DNA of 64,000 nucleotides, from NCBI RefSeq assembly GCF_900129635.1, contig NZ_FSRB01000002.1, positions 180,727 through 244,726 of the forward strand, written 5' to 3'. Source of the stretch: Singulisphaera sp. GP187. GTDB lineage: Bacteria; Planctomycetota; Planctomycetia; Isosphaerales; Isosphaeraceae. Below, in pieces: positions 10,041 to 18,944 of this stretch (positions are counted from its first letter, which is position 1; each line of letters starts with the position of its first letter). Both the position numbers and the translations under genes were made by a program. The notes below the pieces were generated by a model that searched no databases, had not been told where the DNA came from, and saw nothing but the letters and a program-made list of their open reading frames with translations.

Positions 10041-10137
10041 GGGGAGTGCGAGTTCTCTGAGCTCGGGTCCGCTCGCTTGCGAGACCTCGGAAGACAGGGA
10101 ACGGACACTCCCCGCTCGCCTTTGGGAGGCGAGCGGG
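10041..10137. repeat. Palindromic repeat, copy 1 of the GACAGGGA/GCTCGCC family
   Basis: An imperfect inverted pair (GGGGAGTGCGAGTTCTCTGA near 10041 and GACAGGGAACGGACACTCCCC at 10093-10113) is followed by a perfect 10-bp hairpin CCCGCTCGCC / GGCGAGCGGG at 10111-10137. The same motifs recur, more perfectly, at 17168-17272. Confidence 0.55.
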
Positions 10138-10151
10138 ATTCCTCAGGCGGA

Positions 10152-12539
10152 CTACTTTTTCAGGAGCCAGAGTTCCGAGAGCCGCGACCGGTAGCGCCAA
10201 TTCAGGTTCTCGACCGGCCGCTCGAACGTCAGGCTGAGCTCGCCGTCCGCAAGGTGGCGTTTCGGAACGACGAACTCCTTGAACTCGCCGATCCCCTTGT
10301 TGTCGAGACAAGGCGCAACCCGCTCGCCGTCGATCGAAAGCAGGCACGTTCCCAGGCCGGTCGTACGAATCACGTAGTCGGCCTCGGGGTCGAGGTTGCG
10401 ATAGCGCATCGCGAGCGGCCAGTTCATCACATCGATCCAGGCCGGCCGCTGGCGGCTGACCCCCTCGTCCCACCAGAGGACTTCCGGGATCGACGGTCGC
10501 CCCAGGCTCAACCCGAGCGTCGTCAAGTCGCCTTTCACGACATGAGGAGACTTGGCAACATTGCCGACATCATCATAAAAACTTCCAGGGCCAGGATGTT
10601 CCCAGGTCCGCAGTAATTCCAGGCGCGCGAGCTTCTCCGGTTCCGAGGGGAGATTGCGGATCGAGGCAAACTCATCCTCCAGCCACCAGCGGCTATTGAG
10701 CGGATGGTCGGCGAAGTCGAGGATGCAACCGCGCTCCGCGCCGCTCGCCTGGTGTTTCGACTCGCTCGTCTGGAGACCGATCGAGCGAAACAAGGCCTCG
10801 CACAACTCGTCGATCCGCTTGCGGAGCCGCGGCGCCACGGGATCGGTCTTCGTCCGCTGGAGGATCGTCAGCGCCCGGTCCATCGCCGCGTGCGCGCCCC
10901 GCGCGGGGGCGTCCGCCAGGGCGAGGTTCGCCTCCTCCTCCAGGGCCGACTCGTCAATCAAACGCTGGCGGATATAAGAATCGTAGACGGCGCGAACCAG
11001 GCACATCTGCCAGCGCCAGTTCTTCTCGAGCTGCGGCGACCGCTTCTCAAGCCCCTCCCAGAGCGTCCGCGTGCCCTCGACGCCACCATTGTCGCGGAGC
11101 GAGCCGATCCAATTCTGCTCCAGGGCGAGGATGCCGTCCGCGGCCAATTCCGCAATCTCAGGCGCGAAGAAGAACCGCGCGTACTCGATGAGGATCGCGC
11201 GCACCGGCGTTTCGGGGTCCCAGGCGAGCGTGCTCCAGATAATCTTATTCACGTCATCATGCACGCCGTCCGAGTACGAGAGGAATCCCACCGTGAGGGG
11301 CGCCATGGCATTGTGAATTTCCGCGAACTGGAGCGGCCGCGGGTTGATCGACTCCCGTCCGAGGGTGTGGGCCAAGGCGGGGTCCCACCAGGGGATCGGG
11401 TATTGGGCGCGGACGTTGTGGGTGAGGTCGGGATAGTGGCGGATCGGGTAGCGCGGATCGAGCCGCTTGCGGGTCGACGCGATGGAAGGGCTGCTCGGCC
11501 CGCAAACCATGCCGCCGAACCAGTCGGGCTTTTCCTTGTCGAGGTAGCGATAGACGTAGTCGACCCACTCGCCCTTGAAGCCTTGGAGCGACAGCCAAAC
11601 CTTGGCTTTCGGGTGTGACCGGGCGAGTCGCACGGAAAGGTCTTTCATGAACGGGATCACGAGCTCCGGGTGGTTTTCCCCGGGGTCGCCACCGGGAACG
11701 AACACGGCGTCGAGGCGGGGACAGGCCTGATAGAGCGCCTCGTTTTCCTCGAGCGCTTTCGCCCGTTGCTCGGAGTCGGTCAGGTCGAACTCGGCCGGCA
11801 CCCAGAGCCAGTAATCCTGGTCATAGCGCTGGCAGATCTCGCTCATTTGGACATTCATGACCTTGCGCGGGACCGTCATGAGCGAAGTCGAGGTCTCGTC
11901 CTGAAACGGGATGTTCTCGACGCAATTGGAGCCGAAGATCGCCAGTTCGCGAATGTAGCGTTCGAACTGCCGCACGTCCCAGGCATCCCACGAATTGGCG
12001 CGATTGCGGTAGCCGAGCTGGTGGCCGCGGATCGGGTAGGCGGGCGACGTGACGACCTTGGTTTTCGGGTCGAGCGACAAAGCGCCCTGGGTCATCTTCA
12101 TCGTCCGCAGCAGCTTGCCCACCCCGAAGAGCACGCCACGCGCGTCGGCCCCCACGACCCAAACGATCGGTCGGCCGGCGTTTGCGCCGGCCTCGACTCC
12201 TTGACTGACGCCAAGGACGAAGCCTTCCGGCTTCAGGCCCGCCACGCTCTGGCGAATCTCAGCGGGGGCGTCCCGGCCCTCGGCCACCTCATCCAACCTC
12301 GAGGTGGCAACGATGACCGCTCCCGATTCCGTGGTCGTGGTCGGCCCGTCCGTCCGGACGGTCAAGTGGACACCGGTCCGGTTCTCTGCTTCTTCGACCA
12401 GCACGGTAACGGCCGTCTTCTCCGCCTCGGCCACCGCGCCTCGGCGCGTCACGATGGTGGCCTTGGAGAGGTCGAGCGGGCCGGCGTCCGGCATTGCGGA
12501 TAGCGTCGCCAAGAGCAACGTGGCGTAAACAGCACTCAT
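10152..12539 (-). CDS. Secreted glycosidase-like protein with GH67/GH20-type N-terminal domain
   Basis: A 795-residue exported protein starting MSAVYATLLLATLSAMPDAG (signal peptide; an upstream in-frame ATG at 12653 is less likely). Residues about 25-150 resemble the alpha/beta N-terminal domain shared by GH67 alpha-glucuronidases and GH20 hexosaminidases (VLVEEAENRTGVHLTV, IVWVVGADARGVLFGVGKLLR). The TIM-barrel-like middle begins YPIRGHQLGYRNRANSWDAW and includes AVFVPGGDPGENHPE and WLSLQGFKGEWVDYVYRYL. The C-terminal 150 residues look beta-rich (ISIDGERV-like segment, LSLTFERPVENLNWRYRS). It probably acts on plant or microbial polysaccharide outside the cytoplasm; substrate and catalytic acids are not identified. 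The stop lies 188 bp before the ceramidase-like gene, so co-transcription is possible. Confidence 0.7.
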   Translation of the reverse strand: MSAVYATLLLATLSAMPDAGPLDLSKATIVTRRGAVAEAEKTAVTVLVEEAENRTGVHLTVRTDGPTTTTESGAVIVATSRLDEVAEGRDAPAEIRQSVAGLKPEGFVLGVSQGVEAGANAGRPIVWVVGADARGVLFGVGKLLRTMKMTQGALSLDPKTKVVTSPAYPIRGHQLGYRNRANSWDAWDVRQFERYIRELAIFGSNCVENIPFQDETSTSLMTVPRKVMNVQMSEICQRYDQDYWLWVPAEFDLTDSEQRAKALEENEALYQACPRLDAVFVPGGDPGENHPELVIPFMKDLSVRLARSHPKAKVWLSLQGFKGEWVDYVYRYLDKEKPDWFGGMVCGPSSPSIASTRKRLDPRYPIRHYPDLTHNVRAQYPIPWWDPALAHTLGRESINPRPLQFAEIHNAMAPLTVGFLSYSDGVHDDVNKIIWSTLAWDPETPVRAILIEYARFFFAPEIAELAADGILALEQNWIGSLRDNGGVEGTRTLWEGLEKRSPQLEKNWRWQMCLVRAVYDSYIRQRLIDESALEEEANLALADAPARGAHAAMDRALTILQRTKTDPVAPRLRKRIDELCEALFRSIGLQTSESKHQASGAERGCILDFADHPLNSRWWLEDEFASIRNLPSEPEKLARLELLRTWEHPGPGSFYDDVGNVAKSPHVVKGDLTTLGLSLGRPSIPEVLWWDEGVSRQRPAWIDVMNWPLAMRYRNLDPEADYVIRTTGLGTCLLSIDGERVAPCLDNKGIGEFKEFVVPKRHLADGELSLTFERPVENLNWRYRSRLSELWLLKK

Positions 12540-12828
12540 GGTAGGGGCCCAACTCCGGAAGGAAGGACGCGTCGGCTCGCAGGTGTTGCCAACGCCAAAG
12601 ATACCGGTCCCCAGTCGCAAGCGATAGCAATCAGATTCGAACGTCGGGGCCATTGGGGCAAGACCTGGGGTTGCCTTTTGCGGTAGAATACGGCTTAACG
12701 TTTTTTTGGGAACAGTCCGTACCAGCCTGGATCTTGACCTTCGTCGAGTCGGTCCGCGGATCGGCGCAGCGGGTTCCCCGCGAGTTCAGACGCAGCCGGC
12801 AAAGGTTGTGGAGTCGGAAAGGCACCTC

Positions 12829-14304
12829 ATGACGCCCCCTCAGAATCACGCCCTCCTGATCGGCGTCGAGACGTATTGCGACAACGAACTTCTTCCCGAC
12901 GTCGCCTACGCCGAGGCCGACATCGCGGCGATGCGCAAGGCCCTGGTCCGGCTCGGTTACAAGGAAGAGAACGTCACCCTTTTGGTGGGCGAAGACGCGA
13001 CCAAGATCGCCATCGAGGAACACGTTCGCGGCCTGGTCGAGACGCGGCTCCAGGCCGATGACACGCTCCTCTTCTTCTTCGTCGGGCACGGCCTCGCGGT
13101 CAAGCGGGCGAACTATCTCGCCTGCTGGGACACCCGCTACCAAGACCTTCGAGGCACCGGGATCGACCTGGCCGCCTTGATCCGCGAGTTTCGGCGGTCG
13201 CCCGGCACGCACATCCAAGCCTATCTGGATTGCACCCGCGGCGAGTTCGCGAATGCCCCTTCGATGTCCGCGCCCAGCTTGGAAAAAGCCCTCGAAACCG
13301 CGGAGCACTGGGCCTGCTTCACCGCGAGCGAGTTCGACCAGACGTCGCATGCCAGCGGCCGCCTCAAACACGGCATCTGGGCCCACCACCTGGTCCAGGC
13401 CCTATCCGGCGCGGCCCCGGAGATCCTGGTCGACAACCGGTTTCTCACCGCCGGCCATCTCCAAGATTACCTCACCAACAAGATCCCCCTGACGATCCGG
13501 GACACGCTCAAGACGCGTCAGATCCAGACGCCCTGGTACGCCGGAAGCCATGGCCGGGACTTCCTGATCGCCGACCTGTCGCCGGTCGTCAAACGAAAAG
13601 GGGCGGCGACCCCCGCGAAGACGAACCCGGCCAAGGAGTTCGTCCTGCGGAGCGAGGATCGAGTCACCGTCCGCAGCCTGAGCGGCTTCAAGTCAGGCGT
13701 GCATCGGATCCCCAAAGTGCTCGACCGCAGGGCCGAGGATTGGGGCTATGACGTCGCTCACGCCGACCTCGAAAACGACCTTGCCGAGACGCACAAAAGC
13801 ATCCGCGCCAACATGAATTACACCCGGAAACAGATCGAGGTCTTCCCCCCCAAGGGGGGCTTCGGCTCGATCCGGACCCCCGACTTCCAGTACACGATCT
13901 CGGTCGCCCTCGACGGTGACCCGATCGAGGCGGTCTTCACCCGGGAAGTGTCCGACATCCGCCACCCCGACATCCTCCTCGATGAAGGGTTCACCGCGAT
14001 CTTCGACGCCACCTTCAAATCCATCCGGCTCTCGTTCGAGGAACGCATCAAGGTCGAAGACTTGATCGATAAAGCCGAAGCGCAGCAACTTCCGATCGAC
14101 TACCCTCACGACTGTTCCAGTTGCAGCTTCAAAGTCCCGGACCGCGGTCAGATCCACGTCAACGAAGACCACCTCTCCCTGACCTACCCGTCCGGAATGC
14201 CCCTCGAGCAGTTGACCACGGCGCTCGGCCAGGCCCTCCGAATGCTGCCCAGGGGCGACGACGCCAAGTCCTTGCCTCCCCCCGCACAAGGTCAGTTCGA
14301 ATAG
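12829..14304 (+). CDS. Orthocaspase (caspase-family cysteine peptidase)
   Basis: ATG 12829 is chosen because the caspase fold begins at once: MTPPQNHALLIGVETYCDNELL. In this 491-residue protein the p20-like domain covers residues 1-230, with the catalytic His87 in LFFFVGHGLAVKR and Cys135 in IQAYLDCTRGEF, the usual spacing and order for C14 peptidases. ACFTASEFDQTSHAS is a typical post-active-site segment. Residues about 270-491 are an unrecognised C-terminal domain with a CSSC pair (HDCSSCSFKVPD). There is no signal peptide, so it should act in the cytoplasm, cleaving after Arg/Lys or Asp depending on subtype. Neighbours give no obvious substrate. It is divergent from the glycosidase gene at 12539. 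Confidence 0.85.
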   Translation: MTPPQNHALLIGVETYCDNELLPDVAYAEADIAAMRKALVRLGYKEENVTLLVGEDATKIAIEEHVRGLVETRLQADDTLLFFFVGHGLAVKRANYLACWDTRYQDLRGTGIDLAALIREFRRSPGTHIQAYLDCTRGEFANAPSMSAPSLEKALETAEHWACFTASEFDQTSHASGRLKHGIWAHHLVQALSGAAPEILVDNRFLTAGHLQDYLTNKIPLTIRDTLKTRQIQTPWYAGSHGRDFLIADLSPVVKRKGAATPAKTNPAKEFVLRSEDRVTVRSLSGFKSGVHRIPKVLDRRAEDWGYDVAHADLENDLAETHKSIRANMNYTRKQIEVFPPKGGFGSIRTPDFQYTISVALDGDPIEAVFTREVSDIRHPDILLDEGFTAIFDATFKSIRLSFEERIKVEDLIDKAEAQQLPIDYPHDCSSCSFKVPDRGQIHVNEDHLSLTYPSGMPLEQLTTALGQALRMLPRGDDAKSLPPPAQGQFE

Positions 14305-14794
14305 ACAGGCCCAAGGAAAATGTCAGCCCCGGGTTCGCGGACGCCCTGCCCGTAATTCAACTCAACGATCGATTTCAATGTCTTTTCGAATGATGTCCGC
14401 AAACCGGGGCTGACACGCTTTACCTGCGCCCGAGCCCCGGTCGGCAGGACGTTGTTCGCCGACCGTTGAAAAGGCCAGTTTTACGAGGGAAAGGCGCAGG
14501 CCCTCAGCACAAGATCTTGCTGACTTCAGCCTCGTCAGATAACCCGGTTCAAAACTCCCGAGCCAGGCAAACCACCTGAGCCACGCCTCAATCCTACTCC
14601 GCGAAGCTGGCCAGGCCACCTCTGAACAGCGGTTTCCACCTGGGGTGGGCACGCGAAGGTGTCGACGGAGCGGGTGCGGTCGGTCATCGGCTCAAAGGCC
14701 TAAAAAGATTGTAAGCGAATGACCTCTGCCGGGAAGTTAACCTTTAGGAAGATCGCCCAGGATCATTTCGCCGACGATGTGAAGAGGCGAGACC
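14305..14794. other. Non-coding stretch, no gene seen
   Basis: 490 bp between the orthocaspase stop and the ECF sigma-factor start. No ORF with a credible start and product; no strong promoter hexamers were found. Confidence 0.4.
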
Positions 14795-17338
14795 ATGACG
14801 AACGCACTGACACGTTTCCCGCTCCCCCCAAGTCCGATTCCAGCGAATTCCCTGACCAGCACTCGCGGTTCGGACCGGCAACTGGTGGATCGCTTCGTTG
14901 CTCGAAATGGCCATGCCGCGGAGTTGGCCTTTGGGGAGTTGGTCCGGCGTCATGGTCCGCTCGTCTTCGGCGTCTGCCGCAACATCCTCCAGAACCCGCA
15001 GGACGCGGAAGATGCGTTTCAGGCCACTTTCGTCATTCTGGCCCGCAAGGCGAGTTCGCTCCAGCGCCCGGATCGCCTTTCCTTCTGGCTCCACGGCGTG
15101 GCCACCCGCGTCGCGAAGAAGGCGAAATCACAGATCATTCGGCGGACTCGGCGCGAGCTCCAAGTGCCGACGATGAACGAGGTCGAGCCGATCGGCGATT
15201 GGGGCCGACACGACCTGCAGCTCAGCGAGCGTGAGGAGATCGCGACGCTCCACGAGGAAATCGCCCGACTGCCCGAGAAGTACCGACTCCCCGTGCTGCT
15301 CTGCGACCTCGAAGGCCTGACCCACGTCGCGGCGTCGCGGTATCTCCAGTGGCCCTCGGGGAGCCTCAGCGTCCGGCTAATGCGGGCGCGGAAACTGCTC
15401 CATGACCGCCTGACCCAGCGCGGGCTCGCCCCGTCGTCGCTGATTCTCGCCGCTTCGGCCCAGGTCGAGTTGGCCTCGTCGGCCGTCCGCCCGGCCCTGG
15501 CCGAGCAAACGGCCCGGGCGGTTCTTCGGGACTTGGACTTGCGCCGCCCTGGCTCGACCCTGGGAATGGGAGGGGGCTCGGCCTCCGTCGGTTCGTTCAC
15601 GGGGCGCCTCCTGTCGGCCGTGGCGCAGACCAAGCTCATCTTGGTGCTGTCGATGGCCATGAGCCTCGGAGTCATCGCCATCGCGCTGAGGCCAAGCGAC
15701 CACGGTGAACACTCCGCGGGGCGCCCGCCGCTTCAAACGGCCGGAACCCAGCCGGGGGAGTCGACTCGCAATCAGCCTGCTCCTCCCGCTGGAGCGACCA
15801 TCGGCGCGGATACAGACCGCCAGAAAAACAAAATCAGTGTCAATATTAGCAATACTCTCATTGATATCACCAGAGAGGCGACCAGCCCGGTAGCCCCCCA
15901 CAAAGTGTTGCCCGGCGAAGCGCTGGTGAACTATGCGGTTCTGGTCAAACAGACGAACCGCGACGCCCGTTCCCAGGTTCGCCTGGCCCTCTGGTGTGAG
16001 GCGAACGGTCTGGTTGCTGAGCGACTCAAACATCTGGTGCAGGCCGTCTTGACCGACCCCGATCAACCCGCGGCCCGCGGCCTTCTCGGCCAGATCTCGT
16101 TTCGAGGGCGTTGGCGTCGTCCGGAGGATCTTGGCCCACTGCTTGCCGAGGATACACGCCTCACAGTGGCCCGGGCAGCCTATGAGGACCGTCGGGCCGG
16201 GACAAGCCAGACCGCCGATGCGCAGTGGAGCTTGGCTCTCTGGTGCGAACAGAACGGCCTGTCCCTCGAGGCCAGGGCCCATCTCACGGCGGTCACGCGG
16301 TTGGACCCGACCCGGGAGGCAGCCTGGCGTCGGCTCGGATACCAGAAGTCGCGGGGCCGCTGGATGAGTCCCGCGCGGATCGCTTCGGAAACGAGCTTGC
16401 TCAAGGCCCGGAAATCGGCCGATCAGTCCTGGAAACCACGACTTGCCAAATGGAAGTCGGCACTCCAGGAGGACGCAAAACGCCCCGGGGCCGAGGCGGA
16501 ATTGCTCCAAATCACCGATCCGTTCGCAGCGCGGTCGGTTTGGGCGACGTTTGCCGGGGAAGGATCGGACGGCCAGATCCTCACCGCCCGACTGCTCGGT
16601 CAGCTCGAGGGGAGTGAGGCCTCGCGTGGGCTGGCGGTTCTGGCGGTCTTTGGGGAATCGCCCGAGGTCCGCCGGATTGCCACCGAGGTCCTCGCGCGAC
16701 GCGACCCGCGTGACGTTGTCAGCTTGCTGATTCATTTACTCATTGATCCTGTAAAGTACGAGACCCGCCCGGTCCAGTGGCAAGGCACGCCAGGAATCCT
16801 GTTTGTCGAGGGAGAACAATTCAACCTCCGACGACTCTATACGGCTCCCCCCCTCCCCGAGAATACAATCCGCCGATTGCTCGACCCGACAACACCCCCC
16901 GATTTCACCCTCCCCATCGCCGCCGTCCTCGGGGAAGACGCAGCTCGTCTGGCCTCGTTGCCGAGCTCGAGCCAGGTGTTCCGCAACAACGTCAGGTTTG
17001 TCCGCAATAGTGTTCGGCACTCCGTTTGCTGTGGGGGGGGGCGATCCGAGCAACGGCAAGCCGGCAACCCGGGGAACTCCCCCTCAGAGCGTTTCACACG
17101 ACCCTGTGGGGCGGGCGGGGGACCTGCGGCCCCAGTGGGCACGAGCTTTCGGCTTTGCTGGGGGAGGGACAGGGAGCTCACGCTCCCCACTTGCCTTTCG
17201 CACAAGCGAAACCAGCCACCAGGCCAGCGCATGCTCGCCTCCCAGGCGAGCGGGGAGCGTGAGCTCCCTGTCTTCCTGAAGCGAGGAAGCCTGGCCGACA
17301 CGGCCGCCCCGCAGAGGCGTGCGGGACGTTCTCGGTGA
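14795..17338 (+). CDS. ECF sigma factor with TM and repeat extension, 3' part replaced by IS
   Basis: Residues 28-95 form sigma region 2 (GPLVFGVCRNILQNPQDAED, FQATFVILARKASSL, SFWLHGVATRVA) and 150-205 region 4 (LPEKYRLPVLLCDLEGLTH). A transmembrane helix follows at about 279-299 (LILVLSMAMSLGVIAIAL), then a Pro-rich linker and a long helical TPR/HEAT-like region with repeated LALWCEANGL / LALWCEQNGL motifs. The native coding sequence ends at 17005, at codon 737. From 17006 the frame reads into an IS4-family element and gives a meaningless Cys/Arg-rich tail to the stop at 17338. Joining 17005 to 18813 restores an uninterrupted frame into the Hint domain at 18945-19592, so this is the 5' part of a broken gene of about 996 codons. 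The sigma domains are intact and could still be made. Confidence 0.85.
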   Translation: MTNALTRFPLPPSPIPANSLTSTRGSDRQLVDRFVARNGHAAELAFGELVRRHGPLVFGVCRNILQNPQDAEDAFQATFVILARKASSLQRPDRLSFWLHGVATRVAKKAKSQIIRRTRRELQVPTMNEVEPIGDWGRHDLQLSEREEIATLHEEIARLPEKYRLPVLLCDLEGLTHVAASRYLQWPSGSLSVRLMRARKLLHDRLTQRGLAPSSLILAASAQVELASSAVRPALAEQTARAVLRDLDLRRPGSTLGMGGGSASVGSFTGRLLSAVAQTKLILVLSMAMSLGVIAIALRPSDHGEHSAGRPPLQTAGTQPGESTRNQPAPPAGATIGADTDRQKNKISVNISNTLIDITREATSPVAPHKVLPGEALVNYAVLVKQTNRDARSQVRLALWCEANGLVAERLKHLVQAVLTDPDQPAARGLLGQISFRGRWRRPEDLGPLLAEDTRLTVARAAYEDRRAGTSQTADAQWSLALWCEQNGLSLEARAHLTAVTRLDPTREAAWRRLGYQKSRGRWMSPARIASETSLLKARKSADQSWKPRLAKWKSALQEDAKRPGAEAELLQITDPFAARSVWATFAGEGSDGQILTARLLGQLEGSEASRGLAVLAVFGESPEVRRIATEVLARRDPRDVVSLLIHLLIDPVKYETRPVQWQGTPGILFVEGEQFNLRRLYTAPPLPENTIRRLLDPTTPPDFTLPIAAVLGEDAARLASLPSSSQVFRNNVRFVRNSVRHSVCCGGGRSEQRQAGNPGNSPSERFTRPCGAGGGPAAPVGTSFRLCWGRDRELTLPTCLSHKRNQPPGQRMLASQASGERELPVFLKRGSLADTAAPQRRAGRSR
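16995..17005. repeat. Target-site duplication, left copy (11 bp)
   Basis: GGTTTGTCCGC directly precedes the left end of the IS4-family element and is repeated exactly at 18802-18812 after its right end. Confidence 0.92.
17168..17272. repeat. Palindrome with perfect 21-bp arms, copy 2 of the GACAGGGA family
   Basis: The left arm 17168-17188 (GACAGGGAGCTCACGCTCCCC) is the exact reverse complement of 17252-17272. Inside lies a second 8-bp hairpin GCTCGCCT/AGGCGAGC at 17233-17251. A related, more degenerate copy is at 10041-10137. It sits in the non-coding left part of the IS element. Confidence 0.75.
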
Positions 17339-17422
17339 CCTGGGGCGAGCCGACGACTCGGGTGAACTACAAACCACCGCGCAGCAGCGAACACCGCGGA
17401 CTTGGGAGTCGAGCCGCGGGCA

Positions 17423-18649
17423 CTACGTCTCTTCAGATTTTAATTTACTAATATGGTCCAAGAGTTCCTCAAGGCTCGCCCAGCCTGCGAAGTACAGACA
17501 GATCATCTCGTAAGACCGGAGCGTCGGCTTGCGGCCCGTCCACAGGCTGATCAGCAGACACGCGATGATCGCGCAGTACGCCTGGATCTCGATCCCCTTG
17601 GGATGCGTACTCAGCAGGTGGCGACAGCCGAGCACGTGCTTGAAAAATCTAAAGAAGAGTTCAATTGTCCACCTGTGTCGGTAGATGTCAGCGATCACCT
17701 CGGCGGGAACATCCAGGAGGTTCGTGGCGATCCGCAGCACGCCGTCGCTGGGAGGACCGGCCGTGCCCCCTTTGCGGCCCCCACGCTTGGTGTGGGGCGT
17801 CGTTTTCACCAGAATCACCCGCACCCGATGGGCCGGCCGCTCGTCGGGCTTCTTGGCGGCGCCGAGGTCCACGATGAAGTCGCGGAGGACGTCGGCAGCC
17901 GCGGCTGTCGCCGAGACCGGGCGCTCTTCGATGACCGCATTGAGGTTGCTGTTGTCGCGGATGCGGCAAACATAGCTGCTCCCCGCGGCCACGATGTCGT
18001 TCCAGAGGGTGAACTGGGCATACCAACGGTCCAGGACGTAGCAGTGGTCGGACTGCAAGGCGGCGCGGAGTCGGTTCTTCTCGTCGTTATGGCCACTGTT
18101 GGCAGCGGCGCTGACCTCGATCCGGGTGGGGACGTGGCGGTCGATGGCGAAGTGGGTGTGGAGTCGCCAGCCGCTGTGAGAGCCGCCGTTCTTGTCGTTC
18201 ATGAAGGCGGCCTCGGCGATGGTCTTGAGCGTCTTGACCACGCTGCCATCGACGGCCGTCAGGGCATGGGCGAGGTGGCCGCCGCGCACGTCGCGGACGG
18301 GCTTCACTTCGGCGGCGAGGGACTCGATGATGCCGCGCAGCCGCTCGGGTTCGAAGACCTCGACGGCCTCGGAGAGCGACCCCAACGAGGCCCGGGCGCA
18401 GCCGAGCTTGCGCTGCACGTTGTTGAGTGTGCTCGCCTGTTGCAAGGAGCGCAAGGAACGGAGGACTGGGTTGAAGAGGAAGAGTAAGACGAGCATGCAA
18501 TACTGATCGTAATGCAGGCTGCGATTACCGGACCTGTCGCGTTGGCAGCCGACATCGTGGAGTTGGTCGAGCAGCGGCAGTAACCGCTCGACGTACTTCA
18601 ACCCCTGGATATCTCGGGGTTTCAGAGGTTTTGCTGAGCGTTTTGCCAT
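17423..18649 (-). CDS. IS4-family DDE transposase
   Basis: A 408-residue transposase starting MAKRSAKPLKPRDIQGLKY (ATG complement of 18647-18649; the frame extends upstream but without similarity). DDE residues are visible: D in LTAVDGSVVKTLK, D in CYVLDRWYAQFTLWND and E in the IS4 signature Y-x2-R-x3-E-x6-K, here YRHRWTIELFFRFFKHVLGC. It catalyses cut-and-paste transposition of the surrounding 1796-bp element. The reading frame is intact, so the element may still be active. The gene is antisense to the disrupted sigma-factor gene. Confidence 0.93.
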   Translation of the reverse strand: MAKRSAKPLKPRDIQGLKYVERLLPLLDQLHDVGCQRDRSGNRSLHYDQYCMLVLLFLFNPVLRSLRSLQQASTLNNVQRKLGCARASLGSLSEAVEVFEPERLRGIIESLAAEVKPVRDVRGGHLAHALTAVDGSVVKTLKTIAEAAFMNDKNGGSHSGWRLHTHFAIDRHVPTRIEVSAAANSGHNDEKNRLRAALQSDHCYVLDRWYAQFTLWNDIVAAGSSYVCRIRDNSNLNAVIEERPVSATAAAADVLRDFIVDLGAAKKPDERPAHRVRVILVKTTPHTKRGGRKGGTAGPPSDGVLRIATNLLDVPAEVIADIYRHRWTIELFFRFFKHVLGCRHLLSTHPKGIEIQAYCAIIACLLISLWTGRKPTLRSYEMICLYFAGWASLEELLDHISKLKSEET

Positions 18650-18801
18650 TCCCAAGGCCCTGCCAAAATGACGGCAAGATGCACTTGAGTGGAGAAGGCG
18701 CAAATTCTGTGCCGAAAGTCCTTGCGAAATCCCCGTTTTCGGCCCTTGAGGGCAAGATTGGCCTGGGTGGAGATGTCGCAAATTTCGTGCCGAACACTAT
18801 T

Positions 18802-18812
18802 GGTTTGTCCGC
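18802..18812. repeat. Target-site duplication, right copy (11 bp)
   Basis: The exact second copy of GGTTTGTCCGC follows the right inverted repeat. The interrupted gene resumes in frame at 18813 (TTT AAT CTC GCC). Confidence 0.92.
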
Positions 18813-18944
18813 TTTAATCTCGCCGTTTCGGCCCAGGCGACACTCACCGCCCAGCAGCAACTGGCAAACGACATTCAGTCCATTGAAGATCACAACTCGA
18901 CCATTCAGGCAAGTAACCAGCGAATCGAGACTCCTCTCCGCGTC

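Larger units (their letters stand above)
17006..18801. mobile_element. IS4-family insertion sequence, 1796 bp, complete
   Basis: The element is bounded by perfect 15-bp terminal inverted repeats: AATAGTGTTCGGCAC at 17006-17020 and GTGCCGAACACTATT at 18787-18801, and flanked by the 11-bp direct repeat GGTTTGTCCGC. An 11-bp duplication is typical of IS4-family insertion. The transposase is on the minus strand. About 415 bp between the left end and the transposase stop are non-coding and hold a 21-bp-arm palindrome; the right 150 bp hold a degenerate second copy of the terminal sequence near 18690-18720. The element lies inside the ECF/Hint gene. Confidence 0.93.
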
